From Sphingomonas sp. OV641 (GTDB taxonomy: Bacteria > Pseudomonadota > Alphaproteobacteria > Sphingomonadales > Sphingomonadaceae), in assembly GCF_900109205.1 (NCBI RefSeq), contig NZ_FNZB01000008.1, forward strand, positions 1-64,000: a DNA stretch of 64,000 nt, given 5' to 3'. This document shows positions 8,168-18,012 of the stretch, in pieces (the stretch's first letter is position 1; each line of letters begins with the position of its first letter). A program made the translations under genes and the position numbers. The notes beneath the pieces were generated by a model. The model had not been told where the DNA came from. It was given only the letters and a program-made list of their open reading frames with translations, and made no database searches.

Positions 8168-9130
8168 GTGTCTATAAGATCCTACGTAACCAGACAGTTC
8201 CGCGCTTATGCCTGGGCCGTTCTCGTTGGGGAGCGAGGTAACGACACCGGGCAACCCCGGTATATAGGCGGCCCTACATGCGACGAAGCTATCGGCGACC
8301 TACTTGTTCTTCTAGGTACGTGCTCCAGGCCTCTAAAAGCTTGGATCATCTCGGATCTCGATACGTTCGGGCACGGTGACCACGCGCTCTTGATCGAAAC
8401 AACTGACGGTGCCGTTGTTGTACGCGGCGGGCTCACTTCTGGTTACAACGGCCAAGGTGCTCGAGCACTAGCGAGTTCAATTAAGCTTCTGGTCGATCGC
8501 GACTGCTACCCCGAAGATGCGGTTGTAAGAAGAGACGTCCTTTTACGCGCGAGACACTGTGCGCTCTTGGATGAGGATATCGAGCTCATTCGCAATGGTG
8601 GTGACGTACGACGGAGGCAGCACTTCACTCATTACCTCGACGCGCCTTACTTTCGTGAGAGAAGGACTTGGGAGTACGGCCGACCCGTCCTGCCCTTATC
8701 CTTGCTTCATCCTTCTCTACGCTCAACCGCGCAGGAGTTCTTTGTAAAGCCAGACCAGGTTCTGCGTGACGTCGCTCGAGACATCGAGCATCGAGTGAAA
8801 ACGCAGCTGCCCAAGGGCAGGTCAAGGGGTCAGCGCGAGGGTGCATTTTGGAACAACGCCTTCTCTGAGGACAACGCACCTCTCGTATGGCCCGACTTAG
8901 AGAAGGGCGAGGTAATCGCGCGGGTGAAGCTCTTTGAGGGGGCCTTTGGCACGATCAGGAACCCCCGTGCGCATCGACCGGATGTACCAGACGATCACGC
9001 GTTCGAAGAACTTCTACTCCTGAATATGCTATTGAGCTTTGTCGATGAGGCCGAACCACGACAGATGGACGGGACCAGCGAAACGATGGAAAACGGAGTC
9101 CCTCCCGCTTCCGAGGAACGCACTAGCTGA
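8168..9130 (+). CDS. Protein with C-terminal Ymh (TIGR02391-like) domain
   Basis: A 320-residue protein. The C-terminal part reads LFEGAFGTIRNPRAHRPD (about 258-275) followed by a helical LLLLNMLLSFVDE, which is the signature of the Ymh/TIGR02391 domain found in abortive-infection-like and defence-adjacent proteins. The N-terminal 150 residues are not recognised. A GTG start is used with AGGAGG about 15 bases upstream, a long spacing. It overlaps the next gene by one base, so the two are probably co-expressed, and both lie directly upstream of the nuclease-methyltransferase. Confidence 0.6.
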   Translation: MSIRSYVTRQFRAYAWAVLVGERGNDTGQPRYIGGPTCDEAIGDLLVLLGTCSRPLKAWIISDLDTFGHGDHALLIETTDGAVVVRGGLTSGYNGQGARALASSIKLLVDRDCYPEDAVVRRDVLLRARHCALLDEDIELIRNGGDVRRRQHFTHYLDAPYFRERRTWEYGRPVLPLSLLHPSLRSTAQEFFVKPDQVLRDVARDIEHRVKTQLPKGRSRGQREGAFWNNAFSEDNAPLVWPDLEKGEVIARVKLFEGAFGTIRNPRAHRPDVPDDHAFEELLLLNMLLSFVDEAEPRQMDGTSETMENGVPPASEERTS

Positions 9131-9612
9131 TGCCTGACGACATCGTGCCAGCGTACCCGGGTTCGGCGGCGAGCGCCTGGCAGATCCTCAACCTCGCACA
9201 CGAGTTTCGCGGTAGCTGCTTGCATCTGATGGCGCGGTCTCACGGATCGGAGCCACACCAGCTCGCTCCGGCCCGCGTTTTAGCGATCCACGCGATCGAG
9301 CTCTACCTGAACGCGCTGATGCTTGATGCTGGCGAGACACCCCAAGCAGTCCGTGGGCTGCAGCACGACCTCGGGGCGCGCGCGAAGCGAGCGGGAGAGT
9401 GCGGTCTCGTCCTGCGCCAGCGGACGGCCGATCATCTGCACCGGCTTACCAGCGGGAGGGAGTACCTGACAGCCCGCTATGGACCAGAGCTGTCAGGGAC
9501 GCTGTCGCAGCTCAACAGGTTGACGGCGACGCTTGAAGAAGTCGCGCAAAAGGTCACGCAGCTTGTTAACAGGAGGATCGAGGCACGGTTTGCGAGCCGG
9601 GCATCAGCGTGA
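9130..9612 (+). CDS. Small helical HEPN-like protein
   Basis: A 160-residue, mostly helical protein. It contains PARVLAIHAIELYLNALML (about 47-65) and LQHDL, a pattern seen in HEPN-type proteins where a helix carries conserved polar residues. The classical R-x4-6-H catalytic motif is not obvious, so ribonuclease activity is uncertain. It starts at the stop of the Ymh-domain gene and ends nine bases before the restriction-modification gene. It may be a regulatory or antitoxin-like member of the same operon. Confidence 0.45.
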   Translation: MPDDIVPAYPGSAASAWQILNLAHEFRGSCLHLMARSHGSEPHQLAPARVLAIHAIELYLNALMLDAGETPQAVRGLQHDLGARAKRAGECGLVLRQRTADHLHRLTSGREYLTARYGPELSGTLSQLNRLTATLEEVAQKVTQLVNRRIEARFASRASA

Positions 9613-9621
9613 AGGGGCAGA

Positions 9622-12600
9622 GTGGCATACAATCCTGAACAGATCGCGGAGGAGTTCTTCGAAGCCGTCCGTCGGGTCCATGCTTTGGGGGCCGGCACGC
9701 CTGAGACCGCCTACTATCCCGCGCTGAACACCCTGTTCGAGCGCGTGGGGGCTTCCCTCCGGCCCAAGGTGCTGCCCGTGTCGCAGCTCGCCAACACCGG
9801 CGCCGGCAGCCCCGATTTCGGTTTGTTCGCAGCGCGGCAGATTCAGAAGGGCGCACCGCGGCCGGGGCAGGCGCCCGAGCGCGGGGTAGTAGAGGTCAAG
9901 GGCGTCGCCGATGACAGCCTGTTCAAGTCGACACCCAAGCAGCTGACTAAATACTTCGAAGGCTATGGACTGGTCCTCGTGACCAACCTGCGCGCCTTCC
10001 AGCTGGTCGGACGCGGACCCGACGGCCAGGCCGCACGTCTGGAGGCGTTCGCGATCGCGCAGAGCGCGCCCGAGTTCTGGTCCCTCGTTCAAGAGCCGGC
10101 TGAAGCCGCCAAGTCAGTCGGCCGCGCGTTCGTCGAGTATCTTCGGCGCGCCTTCACGCAGAACGTCGCTCTCGTTCAACCCAAGGACGTCGCGTGGTTT
10201 CTGGCATCCTATGCTCGCGACGCACTGGCTAGGGTCGAGGCCGCTGGTGATCTGCCGGCGCTTAAGACGATCCGTACCGCGTTGGAGGATGCCCTCGGGA
10301 TCACCTTCGAGGGCGAGAAGGGTGATCACTTCTTCAGGTCCACCCTCATCCAGACGCTCTTCTACGGGTTGTTTTCGGCGTGGGGCATCTGGGCGCGCAC
10401 CACACCGCGCAACCCTGCGCGGTTCGATTGGCACTCGGCTGCATGGACCCTCCATGTGCCGTTCGTGGCGACACTGTTTCAGCAGCTCACCGCTCCGAAG
10501 CACATCAAGAAGCTGGACCTCGTCGAGGTGCTCGACTGGACCGGCGAGACGCTCAACCGGATCGACGCCAAGGAGTTCTTGAAGCGCTTCGAGGAAGGAC
10601 GCGCTGTCCAGTACTTCTACGAGCCCTTCCTCGAGGCGTTCGATCCCAAGCTCCGGAAGCAGTTCGGAGTCTGGTACACGCCGGTCGAGGTGATCGACTA
10701 CATGGTCGCGCGCGTCGACCGTGCTCTCAAGCACGACCTTGGCATTTCGGATGGGCTCGCTGACGAGCGGGTCTATGTCCTCGACCCCTGTTGCGGCACC
10801 GGGGGTTTCTTCAACTCCGTCCTGCGCCGGATTGAGGCGAACCTGGCTGCTCATGGGCTCGGTTCTGCCGTCGCGGATCGACTGCGAAGTGCCGCCTGCA
10901 ACCGGGTGTTCGGCTTCGAGATCATGCCGGCGCCCTTCGTCGTCGCCCACATGCAGGCGGGCATCACGCTCTCGAACATGGGGGCGCCGATACCCGACGA
11001 TGCGCGGCCGGGGATCTACCTGACCAACGCCCTCACCGGGTGGGAACCGCACACGAACAAGCCCCTGCCCTTCGCGGAACTGGAGGAAGAGCGGGCCTCG
11101 GCCGATGCCGTGAAACAGACCAGGCCGATCCTCGTCGTACTCGGAAACCCGCCCTATGACGGCTTCGCCGGCGTGTCCTCCAATCCGGAGGAGCGGGCGC
11201 TCTCGAACGAGTACCGGAAGGTGAAGAAGGTCGCCCCCGCCCAGGGCCAGGGCTTGAACGAGCTCTACGTCCGCTTCTTTCGAATGGCTGAGCGGCGTAT
11301 TGCCGAGAAGACGGGCCAGGGCGTGGTGTCGTTCATCTCCAACTACAGCTGGCTGGACAGCTCCAGCTGCTCCGGCATGCGGGAGCGATATCTGGAGGCA
11401 TTCGACACGATCAACGTCGATTGTCTGAACGGGGACAAGTACAAGACCGGGAAGCGCACGCCTGATGGCTCGGCCGACCCATCCGTGTTCGCGACCACGG
11501 CCAACCCTGCCGGCATCCAGGTGGGCACGGCGATCGTCACGATGGTGCGCCACCAGGATCATCAGCCGACCGATGTGATCGGCTTCCGTAACATCTGGGG
11601 CGCCGGCAAGAGGGAGGCGCTTGCCGCGACGGCGGAAGCCGACCCGGCGACCCTCTACGAGTCCGTGGCTCCGACCTTGCCGATGCGATTGCAGTTCATG
11701 CCGTTCGACGTCGATCCGGCGTACTTTGAATGGCCTCTGCTACCCAGCTTGCTGCCTGTCGGGTTTCCGGGCGTCAAGACGAGTCGGGACGAGTTCCTGG
11801 TCGACGTCGACCGGGACGCGCTTGAGCGCAGGATCGAGCGTTATCTCGACCCGAAGACGACGGACGCCGAGCTCGCGAAGTCGCACCCTGCTCTCGTGAA
11901 CACGACCGAACGGTACAACGCGGCAACCACGCGCAAAGCGCTGATCGAGCGGAAATATCAACTCGGCCAAATCGTGCGCTATGCCTACCGGCCCTTTGAC
12001 GTTCGTTGGGCATATTGGGACCCCGACACCAAGCTGATTGACGAGAAACGCCCCGAGTTTTTCGCCAATGCAGAAGTAGGAAACCGATTCCTCACGGCCG
12101 GCGTCCGGAACCGCATGGGGGTCTATTACAAGCCCCAGTCCGTCAGCGTTCTCGGCGATCACCACCTTGTCGAGAGCAACGTGTCGATCTTCCCGGCCCG
12201 GGTTCGTCAGGACACCCAGAATGTCGAGCCGAACCTCGCCAAGTCGGTGAAGACGATGCTGGCCGAGCGGGATCTCACGAGTGACCAGCTGTTCGACCAC
12301 GTTCTCGCCACCCTGAATGCGCCGGTCTACGAGGCGCGGTACATCGATGCCCTTCGTGTCGACTGGCCTCGCATCCCGATCCCGGCGTCGAACGAGACGT
12401 TCGCGCGCTCTGCGGCGCTGGGGGCAAGACTTGCGGCTCTCCTCGATGTCGAGGTGGCCGTGGATGGTGTCAGCCGCGGGGCGCTGTTGCCGGGACTGTC
12501 CTCGATCGGATTGCCCTACGGCTCGTCCTACGAGGTCACCGCGGGCTGGGGTTCGGTACAGCGGAAGGACAGCGGAACGCGACTGATCATGCCCGGCGCG

Positions 12601-13014
12601 GGCATGGCGACAGAAAGGGAGTGGACCGAGGCGGAACTGGAGGCTCTGCGCCAGATCGCAACCCGGCACGGCCTTTCGTTGGCTGCATTGCTGGACGTCA
12701 CCGGTGATAGAGCCGTCGACATCGAGATGAACGGGACGGCGGGTTGGCGGGCTGTGCCGTCCAAGGTGTGGAGCTACACTGCGGGCGGCTACCAGGCCCT
12801 CAAGAAGTGGCTTTCGTACCGCGAAACGGCGATTATGGGGCGACCGCTTCGTGGTGAAGAGGTGCTTCACTTCGCACAAACGGCGCGTCGGATCACAGAG
12901 ATCCTCGCTATGGGACCGGCGCTGAATGCGACGCATGACGAAGCGCGAGCGGACGCGATCGTCTGGACCGCGAGGGATGAAACGGGCCAGGTCGTCGTCG
13001 ATGACAATGACTAA
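9622..13014 (+). CDS. Single-chain restriction-modification enzyme: PD-(D/E)XK nuclease fused to N6-adenine methyltransferase
   Basis: A 1,130-residue protein. The N-terminus has the PD-(D/E)XK pattern SPDFGLF (Asp65) and VVEVKG (Glu91, Lys93). The methyltransferase core follows with an SAM-binding motif DPCCGTGGF near residue 390 and the catalytic NPPY near 510. The C-terminal 400 residues would hold the target-recognition region. No helicase motifs are visible between nuclease and methyltransferase, unlike type ISP enzymes, so the architecture is closer to type IIG. It would methylate adenine at its site and cleave unmodified foreign DNA. GTG start with GAAGGGGCAG upstream. Confidence 0.8.
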   Translation: MAYNPEQIAEEFFEAVRRVHALGAGTPETAYYPALNTLFERVGASLRPKVLPVSQLANTGAGSPDFGLFAARQIQKGAPRPGQAPERGVVEVKGVADDSLFKSTPKQLTKYFEGYGLVLVTNLRAFQLVGRGPDGQAARLEAFAIAQSAPEFWSLVQEPAEAAKSVGRAFVEYLRRAFTQNVALVQPKDVAWFLASYARDALARVEAAGDLPALKTIRTALEDALGITFEGEKGDHFFRSTLIQTLFYGLFSAWGIWARTTPRNPARFDWHSAAWTLHVPFVATLFQQLTAPKHIKKLDLVEVLDWTGETLNRIDAKEFLKRFEEGRAVQYFYEPFLEAFDPKLRKQFGVWYTPVEVIDYMVARVDRALKHDLGISDGLADERVYVLDPCCGTGGFFNSVLRRIEANLAAHGLGSAVADRLRSAACNRVFGFEIMPAPFVVAHMQAGITLSNMGAPIPDDARPGIYLTNALTGWEPHTNKPLPFAELEEERASADAVKQTRPILVVLGNPPYDGFAGVSSNPEERALSNEYRKVKKVAPAQGQGLNELYVRFFRMAERRIAEKTGQGVVSFISNYSWLDSSSCSGMRERYLEAFDTINVDCLNGDKYKTGKRTPDGSADPSVFATTANPAGIQVGTAIVTMVRHQDHQPTDVIGFRNIWGAGKREALAATAEADPATLYESVAPTLPMRLQFMPFDVDPAYFEWPLLPSLLPVGFPGVKTSRDEFLVDVDRDALERRIERYLDPKTTDAELAKSHPALVNTTERYNAATTRKALIERKYQLGQIVRYAYRPFDVRWAYWDPDTKLIDEKRPEFFANAEVGNRFLTAGVRNRMGVYYKPQSVSVLGDHHLVESNVSIFPARVRQDTQNVEPNLAKSVKTMLAERDLTSDQLFDHVLATLNAPVYEARYIDALRVDWPRIPIPASNETFARSAALGARLAALLDVEVAVDGVSRGALLPGLSSIGLPYGSSYEVTAGWGSVQRKDSGTRLIMPGAGMATEREWTEAELEALRQIATRHGLSLAALLDVTGDRAVDIEMNGTAGWRAVPSKVWSYTAGGYQALKKWLSYRETAIMGRPLRGEEVLHFAQTARRITEILAMGPALNATHDEARADAIVWTARDETGQVVVDDND

Positions 13015-13037
13015 ACAGTCAATATAGAGGCGCGGTG

Positions 13038-14054
13038 ATGAGCATCACGCGGGTAGAGGATATCGGGCATGTGCGCTTCGCAGCGCCGGACCTGGCGGAA
13101 ATGCGCCGTTTTCTCGAGGAGTTCGGGCTTTCCTGCTTTGAACGGGACGGGCGCCTGTACGGCCGCGGATCGGATGGCGCGCCGTTCGCGCATGTGACCG
13201 AGCGGGGCGAAGCGGCATTTCTGGGGCTGGGCCTGCGGCTGGCGGATCGCGAGTCGCTGGAGCGCTTGGCGGACAGCGAGGGCGCGCGCGTCGAGCCGTT
13301 CGATGCGCCGGGCGGCGGCTGGGTGGTCCGGCTGCGCGATCCGGACGGCAATGCGGTGGAGGCGGTCGCCGGGCAGGCGTGGGACGAGGCGGGGGCGCAC
13401 GTGCCGGAAAGCGGGTTCAACTCCGCGGCGCTGCGGCGGCGGCTGCGCAGCGCGGTGCGGCTGGCGCAAGGCCCTTCGCGCGTCCGGCGGCTGGGCCATG
13501 CGGTGCTCAACGTCGCGGATTTCCGGCGATCGGAGCGCTGGTACAAGGAACGTTTCGGCTTCATCACCTCCGACGAGATCGAGGCGGCGCCGGGCGTGGC
13601 GCTGGGCGCCTTCATGCGCTGCGACCGCGGCGACCAGCCGACCGACCACCATACGCTGTTCCTGGCGCAGCTGCCCGGCGGGCCGGGGTTCAACCATGCC
13701 GCTTTCGAGGTCGCCGGGCTGGACGACCTGATGCTGGGCCATGCGCATCTGAAGGCCAGGGGGCGCAACGCGGCCTGGGGAGTGGGACGGCACAAGCTGG
13801 GCAGCCAGATCTTCGATTACTGGAAGGATCCCTGGGGGCACGAACTGGAGCATTGGACTGACGGCGATCTGTTCACCGCCGAGGACGGATCCAACAAGGC
13901 GACCGTGCGCGACATGCTCGACGTGCAATGGGGCAGCCCGTTCCCGGCGCTCGCCGGCAAGCGTGCGCCGAGTTTCGAGAATGTCGGGCGGCTGATGGCG
14001 TTCAACATCAGGTTGCGGCAGCTGTTCCGCCGCGGACGAAAGGAAGTGGCATGA
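13038..14054 (+). CDS. Two-domain VOC-superfamily extradiol-type dioxygenase
   Basis: A 338-residue protein with two glyoxalase/VOC repeats. The C-terminal repeat has the type I extradiol metal ligands: His in RLGHAVLNV (about 154), His in GFNHAAFEV (about 219) and Glu in GHELEHW. These bind Fe(II) in catechol 2,3-dioxygenase and BphC-type enzymes that cleave aromatic diols next to the hydroxyls. ATG 13038 is preferred over an adjacent GTG. It overlaps the next gene by four bases, and the following genes fit an aromatic catabolic pathway. The natural substrate cannot be read from sequence. Confidence 0.8.
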   Translation: MSITRVEDIGHVRFAAPDLAEMRRFLEEFGLSCFERDGRLYGRGSDGAPFAHVTERGEAAFLGLGLRLADRESLERLADSEGARVEPFDAPGGGWVVRLRDPDGNAVEAVAGQAWDEAGAHVPESGFNSAALRRRLRSAVRLAQGPSRVRRLGHAVLNVADFRRSERWYKERFGFITSDEIEAAPGVALGAFMRCDRGDQPTDHHTLFLAQLPGGPGFNHAAFEVAGLDDLMLGHAHLKARGRNAAWGVGRHKLGSQIFDYWKDPWGHELEHWTDGDLFTAEDGSNKATVRDMLDVQWGSPFPALAGKRAPSFENVGRLMAFNIRLRQLFRRGRKEVA

Positions 14055-14884
14055 AGCTGGCGCGCTACGAGCAGGGCGGCGAGGCGCGGATCGGCGTGGT
14101 CGCCGGCGACCGGATCGTCGATGCCGGGGCAGGATCGATGATCGACCTGATCGCCGATTGGGACACGCGGGGCGATGCGCTTGCGTCGGCGTCGACGGGA
14201 GAGGGGCTGCCGCTCGCTTCGGTGCGGCTGCTGGCGCCGGTGCCGCGCCCGGGCAAGATCTTCGCGATCGGCCTCAACTATGCCGATCATATCGCCGAAT
14301 CGAACATGGAAACGCCGCAGCGGCAGGTGTGGTTCACCAAGGCGCAGACCTCGATCAACGGACCGCATGATCCGATCCTGATCGCGCGCAATGCGCCGTT
14401 CGTCGATTACGAGGTGGAACTGGTGGCGGTGATCGGGCGGCGCGCCAAGCACATCGCGGCGGCGGACGCGGCGGCGCATGTCTTCGGCTATTGCGTCGGC
14501 AACGACGTGACCGAGCGGATGTGGCAGCATGCCGGCCCGCAATGGGCATTGGGCAAGTCGTTCGACACGCATGCCCCGATCGGCCCGTGGATCGTCACGG
14601 CGGACGAGATCGGCGACCCGCACGACCTGGCGATCCGCTGCTTCGTCAACGGCGAGCAGCGGCAGGCGTCGAACACGCGGCATCTGGTGTTCGATCTGTG
14701 GCAGCAGATCGAGCATCTGTCCGCCGCGATGACGCTGGAGCCGGGCGACCTGATCTTCACCGGCACGCCGGGCGGCGTCGGTGCGGCGATGGAGCCCAAG
14801 CGCTTCCTGAAGCCGGGCGACACGGTGCGCTGCGAGATCGACCGCATCGGCGCCATCCAAGCCACGATGGTGGCGGAAGACTGA
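14051..14884 (+). CDS. Fumarylacetoacetate hydrolase-family protein
   Basis: A 277-residue FAH-family enzyme. It has the N-terminal cap and the core motif GKIFAIGLNYADHIAES (about 74-90). The metal-binding acidic residues lie in VDYEVELVAVIG, and the FTGTPGGVG loop is typical of the family. Family members hydrolyse or decarboxylate the ring-cleavage products of aromatic catabolism, and this one directly follows an extradiol-type dioxygenase with an ATGA overlap. The most likely step is hydrolysis or hydration of the ring-fission product. Confidence 0.85.
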   Translation: MKLARYEQGGEARIGVVAGDRIVDAGAGSMIDLIADWDTRGDALASASTGEGLPLASVRLLAPVPRPGKIFAIGLNYADHIAESNMETPQRQVWFTKAQTSINGPHDPILIARNAPFVDYEVELVAVIGRRAKHIAAADAAAHVFGYCVGNDVTERMWQHAGPQWALGKSFDTHAPIGPWIVTADEIGDPHDLAIRCFVNGEQRQASNTRHLVFDLWQQIEHLSAAMTLEPGDLIFTGTPGGVGAAMEPKRFLKPGDTVRCEIDRIGAIQATMVAED

Positions 14885-14886
14885 CG

Positions 14887-16698
14887 GTGGCGCAGGACCG
14901 GACGTGCGACGTCCTGATCGTCGGCGCGGGGCCGACGGGATCGGCGCTGGCGCTGTTCCTGGCACAGCAGGGCGTGCGCGTGCTGATCGCGGACAAGGCA
15001 GCGGACATCTACCCGCTGCCGCGCGCGGCGCATATCGATCATGAAACGGTGCGCATCTTCCAGGCGCTCGGGCTGGCGGCACCGATCATGGCATCGTGCC
15101 GGCAGGCGCCGCGCTACGACTTCGTCAATGCCAGGGGCGACGTGCTGCTGCGCTTCGATGGCGCGGACCGCATCGGTGCGGGCGGATGGCCGGCGGCGAA
15201 CATGATCCACCAGCCGTCGATCGAGCGGGCGCTGCGCGACGCGCTGCACGCCAACCCGGCGATCACGCTGCGCACCGGCTGGACGCTGCAGGCGCTGGCG
15301 ATGGACGACGACGGTGCGACGGCGCGGTTCGCCGACGGCGCGGACGAAACAACAGTGCGCGCGCGCTTCGTCGTCGGGGCGGACGGCACGCGCAGCGCGA
15401 CGCGCGCCCTGGCGGGGATCGCGCTGGACGATCTGTGCTTCGACGAACCGTGGCTGGTGATCGATGCGATCGTGCATGACGCGGCGCGGCTGCCGACGAT
15501 CAACCTGCAGATCTGCGATCCGGCGCGGCCGACGACCTGCGTGCTGATGGGGTCGGGGCGGCACCGGTGGGAGTTCATGCTGCGGCCGGGCGAGACGCCC
15601 GAGCAGGCGACCGACCCGGCGTTCGTCGCCGCGCTGCTCGCGCCGTGGAACGTCGAGGGCGCGGTCGAGGTCGAGCGGCTGGCGGTCTATCGCTTCAACG
15701 CGCGGGTGGCGCATCGCTGGCGCGCCGGGCCGGTGCTGCTGGCGGGCGATGCGGCGCACCAGATGCCGCCGTTCGCGGGGCAGGGCATGTGTTCGGGCCT
15801 GCGCGACGCGGCCAACCTCGGCTGGAAGCTGGCGGCGGTGGTCGCAGGGGACGCGCCGGCGACGCTGCTCGACACCTATCAGGCCGAGCGCGAGCCGCAT
15901 GTCCGCCAGATCATCGCGCTGGCGATGATGATGGGGCGCACGGTCTGCGAGCTCGATCCCGAGATCGCCGCCGCGCGCGACGTGCAGATGATCGCCGCGC
16001 GCGCCCAGGCGGGCGAGATGCGACCGCCCGCGGCGGCGCTGGCGAACGGGCATCTGCTGGCCGGGTCGGCGGCGGCAGGCGACTATTTCCCGCAATTCCT
16101 CGGCGCGGCGGGCGAGCGGCTGGATGACGTGCTGGGGGCTGGAGCGTGGCTGCTTGCTGACGCGCCGATCCCCACGGGGGAGGGCGGCGTTCGCGCCGCG
16201 GATCTGTCGCACCCCGCGCTGGCGCCGTTCGCGGCGGCGATCGCCGAATGGCTGCGCACGCGCGACGTGCCCGCGGTGCTCGTTCGGCCGGACCGCTATG
16301 TGTTCGGGACGGGGACGCCGTCCGATCTTCAGGCCGCCTATCGCTTCGCCACGGCGGCGCAATCACCGGTGCCGGACGGCGCCTTCATACGGGAGAGTGA
16401 AATGTCGATCGATGGAACCTACGACGTCGTCGTGAAATCGCCGATGGGCGAGCGCAAGTCGGTGCTGACGGTGCAGAGCGCCGGCGATCGCTTCACCGGC
16501 ACCAATGCCGGCGACGCCGGTTCGTTCGACGTGTCCGGCGCGGTGAGCGGCAACACGCTGACGTGGCAGCAGAAGATCACCACGCCGATGCCGATGACGC
16601 TCGACATGACCGCCACGATCGAGGGCGACACGATCACCGGATCGGCCAAGGCGGGGGCGTTCGGGTCCTTCCCGCTGAGCGGGCAGCGGACCGGCTGA
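14887..16698 (+). CDS. FAD-dependent aromatic monooxygenase with extra C-terminal domain
   Basis: A 603-residue protein of the MhpA/PheA class. The FAD-binding GAGPTGSALALFLA lies near residue 14. The internal FAD motif GADGTRS lies near 165 and GDAAHQMPPFAGQGM near 287. The hydroxylase would prepare a phenolic ring for the dioxygenase encoded upstream. From Met506 onward comes a 98-residue beta-rich domain unrelated to the thioredoxin-like tail of this class. It starts with its own ATG preceded by GGGAGAG, so it may also be made separately or may be a captured gene. GTG start two bases after the previous stop. Confidence 0.8.
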   Translation: MAQDRTCDVLIVGAGPTGSALALFLAQQGVRVLIADKAADIYPLPRAAHIDHETVRIFQALGLAAPIMASCRQAPRYDFVNARGDVLLRFDGADRIGAGGWPAANMIHQPSIERALRDALHANPAITLRTGWTLQALAMDDDGATARFADGADETTVRARFVVGADGTRSATRALAGIALDDLCFDEPWLVIDAIVHDAARLPTINLQICDPARPTTCVLMGSGRHRWEFMLRPGETPEQATDPAFVAALLAPWNVEGAVEVERLAVYRFNARVAHRWRAGPVLLAGDAAHQMPPFAGQGMCSGLRDAANLGWKLAAVVAGDAPATLLDTYQAEREPHVRQIIALAMMMGRTVCELDPEIAAARDVQMIAARAQAGEMRPPAAALANGHLLAGSAAAGDYFPQFLGAAGERLDDVLGAGAWLLADAPIPTGEGGVRAADLSHPALAPFAAAIAEWLRTRDVPAVLVRPDRYVFGTGTPSDLQAAYRFATAAQSPVPDGAFIRESEMSIDGTYDVVVKSPMGERKSVLTVQSAGDRFTGTNAGDAGSFDVSGAVSGNTLTWQQKITTPMPMTLDMTATIEGDTITGSAKAGAFGSFPLSGQRTG

Positions 16699-16700
16699 CA

Positions 16701-17945
16701 TCAGTCTGCCGGCTGGAGCGGCGGCATCCGGTAGATGCCGTCGAGCCATTCGGTGTGGGGAAGATAGGCGCGCATCACGATGCCGAACGGGCCGGCCGGG
16801 GCGGGCAGCCAGTTCACCTCCGGAACGTCCGCCGGCGGCTCGTGGCCGATCGCGATCGTCAGCCTGCCGTCCGCCGCCTTTGCGAGCCCGGGCGTCCGGT
16901 CGCCGATCGAATAGCGTTGCAGCGGATTGGCGGTGAGGAACATCTGCCCGTCGTCCGCCGCCTCGTACATCGTCAGCGACCAGAAGCCGTCGACCGGCGG
17001 CAGCGTATCGGCGGCGAAGTGCAGCCGCCATTGGCGGGTGCCGTCGTAGAGGCCGTCGCTGGTGCCGGTGCCTTGCAGGTACAGCGCCTCGACCGACGGC
17101 ATCGCCGCCAGCCCCTTCAGCGCGACGGCGGCGCGATAACGATAATCCTGGCCGAAGTCGCCGACGCCGTGCCCGGGCTGGAGCCAGCCGTCCACGGCGC
17201 GTGCGCCGATCCCGCCGGCGGCGACGGCCCAGTGTCGCGCCTGCTGCACGCCCGTCGCGATCGCCTGCGCCGCGTCAGGCGAGAAGCGCGTCGGATCGAA
17301 CCGCCCCTCGCCGATGCCCAGCCCCGCGATCCGACGCCGCAGCGCGAGATCGGTGGCGGGCGGCGGATTGGCCACCATCATGGCATCGACGGCGGCGAGA
17401 TAGTCGGCCCAGTCGGCGGTGCGGCTGGCGAGCGGCGTCCAGTCGCGCGCGGCGGGTGCGTCGAGCGTGATCGCCTGCTGCACCGCTCGTGCCGCCTCCA
17501 GGTCCGCCGGCCCGTCGACCAGCACGCGCGCCAGCCCCCAGACGAAGTCGGTCGGCGCGCGGATCACCATCGGGCCGGTCTCGTCGGAGGACGGGCCGAC
17601 GATGCGGAAGGTGCCGCCCTCGGCCCCGGTGGTGCGGGTGCCCAGGATGGCGAAATTGTTGGTCCAGGCGTCCATCAGCGCGAAGGACAGGTAACGCTCT
17701 CCGGCAGGCGGCAGGGTGAGCGTCGCGGGACCGTGGCTGAGGTCCAGGTGCGCGCTGGAATAGAGCGTGTCGTTGTTCGGCAGCGTCACCTCACGATCGC
17801 GCGGCGTGAGCAGCCGGTGGACGTGGTGCAGGCGGTTCTGCTGCACGCCCAGGCGCAGCACGCGGGTGCGGGTGGCCGCCATCTCGATCAGCGGCAGGCC
17901 ATACAGCCATGCCTCTGCGGCCTGCTCCTCGAGCGTGTGGCGCAT
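16701..17945 (-). CDS. DUF1254/DUF1214 protein
   Basis: A 414-residue protein. The DUF1254 half has EAWLYGLPLIEM at the N-terminus and NNDTLYSSAHLDLSHGP near residue 57. The DUF1214 half includes DGFWSLTMYE and ends with EWLDGIYRMPPLQPAD. No signal peptide is visible, although many relatives have one. The function of the family is not established. It converges with the monooxygenase gene two bases away. A TetR-type operator lies about 70-85 bases upstream of its start, so it is probably repressed by the neighbouring TetR protein and may belong to the same catabolic response. Confidence 0.8.
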   Translation of the reverse strand: MRHTLEEQAAEAWLYGLPLIEMAATRTRVLRLGVQQNRLHHVHRLLTPRDREVTLPNNDTLYSSAHLDLSHGPATLTLPPAGERYLSFALMDAWTNNFAILGTRTTGAEGGTFRIVGPSSDETGPMVIRAPTDFVWGLARVLVDGPADLEAARAVQQAITLDAPAARDWTPLASRTADWADYLAAVDAMMVANPPPATDLALRRRIAGLGIGEGRFDPTRFSPDAAQAIATGVQQARHWAVAAGGIGARAVDGWLQPGHGVGDFGQDYRYRAAVALKGLAAMPSVEALYLQGTGTSDGLYDGTRQWRLHFAADTLPPVDGFWSLTMYEAADDGQMFLTANPLQRYSIGDRTPGLAKAADGRLTIAIGHEPPADVPEVNWLPAPAGPFGIVMRAYLPHTEWLDGIYRMPPLQPAD

Positions 17946-18012
17946 CGTTCGCTCTCCTCGACCTCGTCCAGCGCCCTGTCCTGCCGCGCGGCAGTGGCAT
18001 CGGCAAGCTCAA

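Noticed and set aside
10114..11562. Minus-strand frame of 482 residues opposite the methyltransferase
   Set aside because: Antisense composition without motif, ribosome-binding site or neighbours.
14488..16362. Long minus-strand frame opposite the monooxygenase
   Set aside because: Antisense shadow of a well-recognised flavoprotein.
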